Positions 60,450 through 64,000 of a DNA stretch of 64,000 nt are shown here, one piece after another (within the stretch, counting starts at the first letter, position 1; each line of letters starts with the position of its first letter). The notes under the pieces are model-generated. The model saw nothing but the letters and a program-made list of their open reading frames with translations. It ran no database searches and was not told where the DNA came from. A program made the translations under genes and the position numbers. The DNA lies in assembly GCA_002421425.1 (NCBI GenBank), contig DIJZ01000002.1:1-64000 (forward strand), written 5' to 3'. Origin of the DNA: Caldifarciminota bacterium UBA5631. GTDB lineage: Bacteria > Hydrothermota > Hydrothermia > UBA1063.

Positions 60450-62042
60450 ATGACCTATGATGTGATTGTTGTAGGTGGCGGAATTGCCGGCCTCACGGCG
60501 ACAGCTTATCTAGCGAGGGATAAGAAGAAGGTATTGCTCATTGACAAGAATAAAGAATGCGGTGGTCTCGTTAATACCTTTGAAAAAGATGGCTTTCTTT
60601 TTGATGCGGGAGTGAGGGCTCTTTTAAATGCAGGCATAATAAAGCCTATGCTTGAAGACCTGGGAATTGAACTCAATTTCTTGAGAAGCTACGTTTCCCT
60701 GGGAATCGAAAACGAAATATTAAATATTGACAATATCGAAAACCTTGAGACCTATCGAAAGATTCTGGAAAAGTTCTTTCCAGATAGTAAGAAGGAAATA
60801 GACTGGTTACTTGAAGAAGTTCGAAGAATAATGAAACATGTTGGAGTTCTCTATGGTGTAACGAACCCTGCATTTAAAAATGTTCTTAAGGATAAGGATT
60901 ATCTTTTCAGGGAACTACTTCCCTGGCTTCCGCGTTTTCTGTTCACGATAGGGAAAATTTACAAAACGGATACACCGGTGGAAGAATATTTAGAAAAACA
61001 CATTTCGAATAGTTCTTTAAGGGACATAGTTTCTCAACACTTCTTCAGGGGGGTTCCAGCCTTTTTCGCCTTGAGTTATTTCTCGTTCTATCTGGATTAT
61101 TTGTATCCCAGGGGAGGAGTTGGAAAGCTTGCAGATGCACTCGTTAGAAAAGTTGAGGATTACGGAGGGGTTATTAAGCAGGAAACTTTGGTTACATCGG
61201 TAAATCTTGGAGAGAAAGTGCTATTTGATTCAAATGGAAACAGTTACCATTATGATTTTTTGATATGGGCTGCCGATTTGAAGACATTTTACAGGATTGC
61301 AGACCCTCAGGGTTTAAATTTGAAGTTGAAGAGGAAGTTTGAGGAAGCGAAAAAGAAAATTTTAGCTGGCAAGGGTGGAGATTCTGTTTACACTTTGTTT
61401 TTGGGGGTAGACGAACCACCTGAAAGTTTCAGTAAGCTTTCTCACGGTCACTTTTTTTATGCGCCCAAAACTATCGGTCTGGGACAAATTCACAGACTTG
61501 AACTGAAGAAAATGCTTGCCAACTGGGATAATGTGAAGAAGGAAAATCTTTTTGAATGGCTGGATCGTTTCTTAGAACTTAATTCTTACGAAATTTCCAT
61601 ACCCAGCTTAAAGGACCTCGGTATGAGTCCACCTGGGAAAACTGGCCTCATTATTAGTTTTCTTACAGATTATGAACTTTTCAAAAAGGTATTCGATAGG
61701 GGCTGGTACGAGGAGTTTGTCGGACACATTGAAAGCAAAATTGTGGAAATTTTCACAGTGTGTCTGTATCCTTTTCTGAAAGAAAAGATTATTTTCAAAT
61801 TTTCTTTTACTCCCATCAGTATTGAAAAAAGAATCGCCAGTTCCGAAGGTGCAATAACGGGATGGTCCTTTGAAGAGCCCATCCCCGTTGTTAACAAGAT
61901 TCACAAGAGTACAAAATCGGTTTTGACCCCCTTGCCTTACGTTTTCCAGGCAGGTCAGTGGACATACAGCCCTTCAGGAGTTCCTATTGCCATTTTGACG
62001 GGCAAACTCGCTGCAGATGCGGTTCTGAAGAAGTTGAGATAG
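60450..62042 (+). CDS. FAD-dependent carotenoid desaturase/oxidase-like protein 2
   Basis: 530 aa and colinear with the preceding protein throughout: VVGGGIAGLTATAYLA, ECGGLVNTF, FDAGVRALL, QHFFRGVPAFFALSY (versus QHFFAGTPTFFALGY) and GQWTYSPSGVPIAILTGKLA. The pair clearly arose by tandem duplication and has since diverged. Two such enzymes in one operon match pathways where one desaturates and the other oxidises the same backbone, as CrtN and CrtP do. The division of labour here is unknown. Confidence 0.85.
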   Translation: MTYDVIVVGGGIAGLTATAYLARDKKKVLLIDKNKECGGLVNTFEKDGFLFDAGVRALLNAGIIKPMLEDLGIELNFLRSYVSLGIENEILNIDNIENLETYRKILEKFFPDSKKEIDWLLEEVRRIMKHVGVLYGVTNPAFKNVLKDKDYLFRELLPWLPRFLFTIGKIYKTDTPVEEYLEKHISNSSLRDIVSQHFFRGVPAFFALSYFSFYLDYLYPRGGVGKLADALVRKVEDYGGVIKQETLVTSVNLGEKVLFDSNGNSYHYDFLIWAADLKTFYRIADPQGLNLKLKRKFEEAKKKILAGKGGDSVYTLFLGVDEPPESFSKLSHGHFFYAPKTIGLGQIHRLELKKMLANWDNVKKENLFEWLDRFLELNSYEISIPSLKDLGMSPPGKTGLIISFLTDYELFKKVFDRGWYEEFVGHIESKIVEIFTVCLYPFLKEKIIFKFSFTPISIEKRIASSEGAITGWSFEEPIPVVNKIHKSTKSVLTPLPYVFQAGQWTYSPSGVPIAILTGKLAADAVLKKLR

Positions 62043-62202
62043 GTAATCGTGGATTCGAAAACCTATTTCATGGATGGCGGGGTGAGTCTTCTAAATTTTT
62101 TAAGATTTCATTAGCTATCTTCACATCGATAGATTTTTTCTTTGCCGCATTCACCTTTCTAAGTCAAAATACGAATTTATAGGTTGCAAGCCAGGATCAA
62201 TT

Positions 62203-62619
62203 CTATACAGTAAACCTGAGTTTCTTTAACTTACCGTCCAGATAACGTTCAACGGGAATATTGACTTCAAGCAGGAACATTTCCAGAGTATTACTTACCT
62301 TTGCTCCCATAAAATGGCCTCCCATCACTGAACCATCTTTTTTCCCTATGATCAGGTGGAAGTGGTATGGAGGGTCCGTTTTTGGTGTGAGAATTCCAGA
62401 AACTCCCAGAAGTTCGCACGACTCTGGTGCGTCATGGGTTATGTACTCTTTACCGTCCCAGTAGCCAAGTTTCACGCCCGAGACCATCCCCAGCGCCGAT
62501 ATAACAACCATCAATGGCGTATCCCGGAATTTCTTCGCAATGGAGCGAAGGTTTTCCAGCAAGTCTTCTCCGTCTTTCATGATTACTCCTACGACATTTT
62601 TCTCCTTCCGAAATTCCAT
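62203..62619 (-). CDS. PPC/DUF296-domain protein
   Basis: 138 aa, ribosome site GGGAGGA about 6 nt upstream of the ATG and a TATAAT near 62640 on the minus strand. The whole protein is a PPC (DUF296) domain: GEDLLENLRSIAKKF, ISALGMVSGVKLGYWDGKEY, HFHLIIGKKDGSVMGGHFMGAKV. In bacteria these trimeric proteins are often stand-alone and their role is unclear, with suggested DNA binding. It is opposite in strand to its neighbours. Confidence 0.88.
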   Translation of the reverse strand: MEFRKEKNVVGVIMKDGEDLLENLRSIAKKFRDTPLMVVISALGMVSGVKLGYWDGKEYITHDAPESCELLGVSGILTPKTDPPYHFHLIIGKKDGSVMGGHFMGAKVSNTLEMFLLEVNIPVERYLDGKLKKLRFTV

Positions 62620-62701
62620 ATAAATCCTCCCTGTGGATTATAATTCTTTGATGATGAAATGTCTTCTAAGTTCGCAGGATTTCATATAAAATAATACAAT
62701 T

Positions 62702-63199
62702 ATGACAGGTTTATTACTCGTTCTGGTGAACTTTCTTTTCTGGATTATTGTTATGTTTGGGGCAGGCATCGTCGTGCACTTTTTGCCTGACTGGTTTTAT
62801 GATTGTGAGAACATCATTTTTAGGCCCCGGCGAATTGAACGGGAAGGAGAAATCTACTCCAGTCTATTTGGAATAAAAAAGTGGAAGGACAAGCTACCTG
62901 AGTGTGGCGAGTTTTTTAAGTTCAATCCATTTAACAAGAAAAAGCTCCAGAGGATGAAAGATCCTGATTATTTTCGAAGGTTTATTCTTGAGACTTGCAG
63001 GGCAGAAATGACTCACATTATTCCGATAGCGATGTATCCTTTGTGTCTTTTTTGGAACGATTATCCTTCTAGTTTGTATATGCTTATTTTTGTTTTGGTA
63101 ACAAATCTGCCGTTTTTGATAATTCAGAGGTATAACCGCATCAGACTAATGCGGGTTCTGCGTCAGTTTGAACTCCTTGCGAGTGGAGGAGTCCGGTAG
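62702..63199 (+). CDS. CrtO-like glycosyl-carotenoid acyltransferase family protein
   Basis: 165 aa. N-terminal membrane segment, then FRPRRIEREGEIYSSLFGIKKWKDKLPE and FILETCRAEMTHIIPIAMYP, ending with NLPFLIIQRYNRIRLMRVL. These blocks match the CrtO family (glycosyl-4,4'-diaponeurosporenoate acyltransferase), which attaches a fatty acid to the sugar of staphyloxanthin. TATAAA/TAATAC elements lie within ~15 nt of the ATG, so the leader is short. It faces the CrtQ-like gene tail to tail. Confidence 0.78.
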   Translation: MTGLLLVLVNFLFWIIVMFGAGIVVHFLPDWFYDCENIIFRPRRIEREGEIYSSLFGIKKWKDKLPECGEFFKFNPFNKKKLQRMKDPDYFRRFILETCRAEMTHIIPIAMYPLCLFWNDYPSSLYMLIFVLVTNLPFLIIQRYNRIRLMRVLRQFELLASGGVR

Positions 63200-63207
63200 T
63201 TTTCTGT

Positions 63208-64000
63208 CTAACTTTTTGTGGGTATCTTTGCTCCTTTCCACTCTACATAACCCAGCACCAGGGTCTGATAGAAGGAATAAAATATTATTAGCAGTGTGAA
63301 AACCACAAAAATGGGGTAAAAAACTGGAACAACGATCCAGAATTTTCCCACTTTCTTTATGAAGTTTAAAAAGAGCCCTGCATAAAAGAGATAAAGGTAG
63401 TTGAAGGGGGGAGTTCGGAGGAATAGCGAGGGTATTAGAGATCCCAGCAAGAAAAGAAGGATAGGTATCACTACGGACCAGTCCACAAGAGATGCTCCCA
63501 GAGCTGAATTCTTTGTCCACCCTTTCCACAGGTCTTTTAATCCCTGAGGGTACATCCGGAAGGATATATCTTCGCCACCGAGAAAGTTCTTGATAGATAT
63601 TCCTTTTTCAGCAAAAATGCTTCCCAACTTAAAATCCTCTACTATCTCGCTTTTTACCGCTTTATGCGTTCCAATTTCTATGTAATGCGTTCTTCTCACG
63701 GCAAATAGGGGACCGTAAAGGCCACGTATGGTGACCCTCTTTGCAATAAGGGAGAAACTTCTGGAAGCCATTGATGATATAATTGCGTATATTGAGCTGA
63801 AGTTTTCGTAAAATTGCTCGATTTCATGGAAAGGCCATACCGAGATTACTCCATCAAAAGCCTTCAGTTCTCCTACGATTTTGCTCAGTGCATTGGCATT
63901 GCAAAACCGTACGTCTGCGTCTACAAAGATCAGAAATTCTCCCTTTGAATGTAAAAAGCCCGTGTAACACGCGTAAGGTTTGCCAAGGAAGTCTGGAGGT
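63208..64000 (-). CDS. CrtQ-like family 2 glycosyltransferase, 5' end cut by window edge
   Basis: The frame runs open to the right edge, so the start lies outside; 263 codons are visible. The catalytic DxD lies in FLIFVDADVRF, preceded by DFLGKPYACYTGFLHSKGE. HKAVKSEIVEDFKLGSIFAEKG and a C-terminal pair of membrane segments follow. This matches membrane-bound GT2 enzymes such as CrtQ, which glucosylates diaponeurosporenoate. The adjacent CrtO-like gene supports that assignment. Another hydroxylated or carboxylated lipid as acceptor is equally possible. Confidence 0.8.
   Translation of the reverse strand, partial: PPDFLGKPYACYTGFLHSKGEFLIFVDADVRFCNANALSKIVGELKAFDGVISVWPFHEIEQFYENFSSIYAIISSMASRSFSLIAKRVTIRGLYGPLFAVRRTHYIEIGTHKAVKSEIVEDFKLGSIFAEKGISIKNFLGGEDISFRMYPQGLKDLWKGWTKNSALGASLVDWSVVIPILLFLLGSLIPSLFLRTPPFNYLYLFYAGLFLNFIKKVGKFWIVVPVFYPIFVVFTLLIIFYSFYQTLVLGYVEWKGAKIPTKS

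Noticed and set aside
62356..62643. 95-codon open frame antisense to the PPC-domain gene
   Set aside because: It is the shadow of a well-supported PPC/DUF296 gene that has a ribosome binding site and conserved motifs.

Overview
The window is a dense bacterial chromosome segment with short gaps and many overlapping or ATGA-coupled genes. LptF/G permease, a porin-like protein and Omp85-like barrels point to a diderm envelope. Two secreted peptidases end in C-terminal domains like those of the type IX (Por) secretion system. Together with dnaA-dnaN, molybdo/tungsto-cofactor genes and CstA, this suggests a deep-branching or candidate-phylum relative of the FCB group (WOR-3-like). That placement is inference from gene content only. 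A promoter pattern recurs: a -10 hexamer lies exactly 6 nt upstream of the start codon of several first-in-operon genes, which implies frequent leaderless mRNAs.

Layout. 0.3-7 kb: a secreted clostripain-like protease with a -24/-12 (sigma-54) promoter, the adjacent sigma-54 activator, and a divergent M14 carboxypeptidase. 7-11.5 kb: ComEC-like protein lacking its nuclease-like domain, DUF1232 protein, dnaA and dnaN with DnaA boxes (probable oriC). 11.4-16.8 kb (minus): HAD phosphatase, BioD-like/DRTGG protein, a protein kinase-UvrD helicase fusion, rhomboid. 16.8-21.2 kb (minus): porin, Era, an envelope protein, LptF/G, DUF2905. 21.3-29.2 kb: cofactor locus with MoaC-MOSC fusion, tungstate/molybdate ABC permease and ATPase, AmrS-like radical SAM enzyme, two MoeA (one with a PBP-like tail), MoaA. 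29.2-34.6 kb: a membrane/envelope protein, lipoprotein, HPPK-MGMT fusion, AsnRS, methyltransferase, DUF488.

34.6-47.8 kb is a visibly AT-richer accessory island. It holds a three-gene cassette of a DndC-like PP-loop enzyme, a HerA-like ATPase and a NurA-like nuclease, which is a strong candidate for an undescribed DNA modification/defence system. Next comes an 80-aa protein with two giant TPR proteins, bracketed by two decayed direct copies of a gene 3' end. A small Cys-containing ORF and a HEAT-like acidic protein follow.

47.9-51 kb: YhfC-type membrane protein, CstA, small zinc-ribbon membrane protein. 51.2-57.1 kb: an envelope-stress-like operon of GntR/YtrA regulator, ABC exporter, a DUF4097-repeat/outer-membrane-barrel fusion, two PspC proteins and a LiaF-like protein. 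57.1-64 kb: tRNA-Met, then a likely carotenoid/lipid pigment locus with a SnoaL-like protein, SDR, two tandem CrtI/CrtN-type FAD enzymes, a PPC/DUF296 protein, a CrtO-like acyltransferase and a CrtQ-like glycosyltransferase cut by the window edge.
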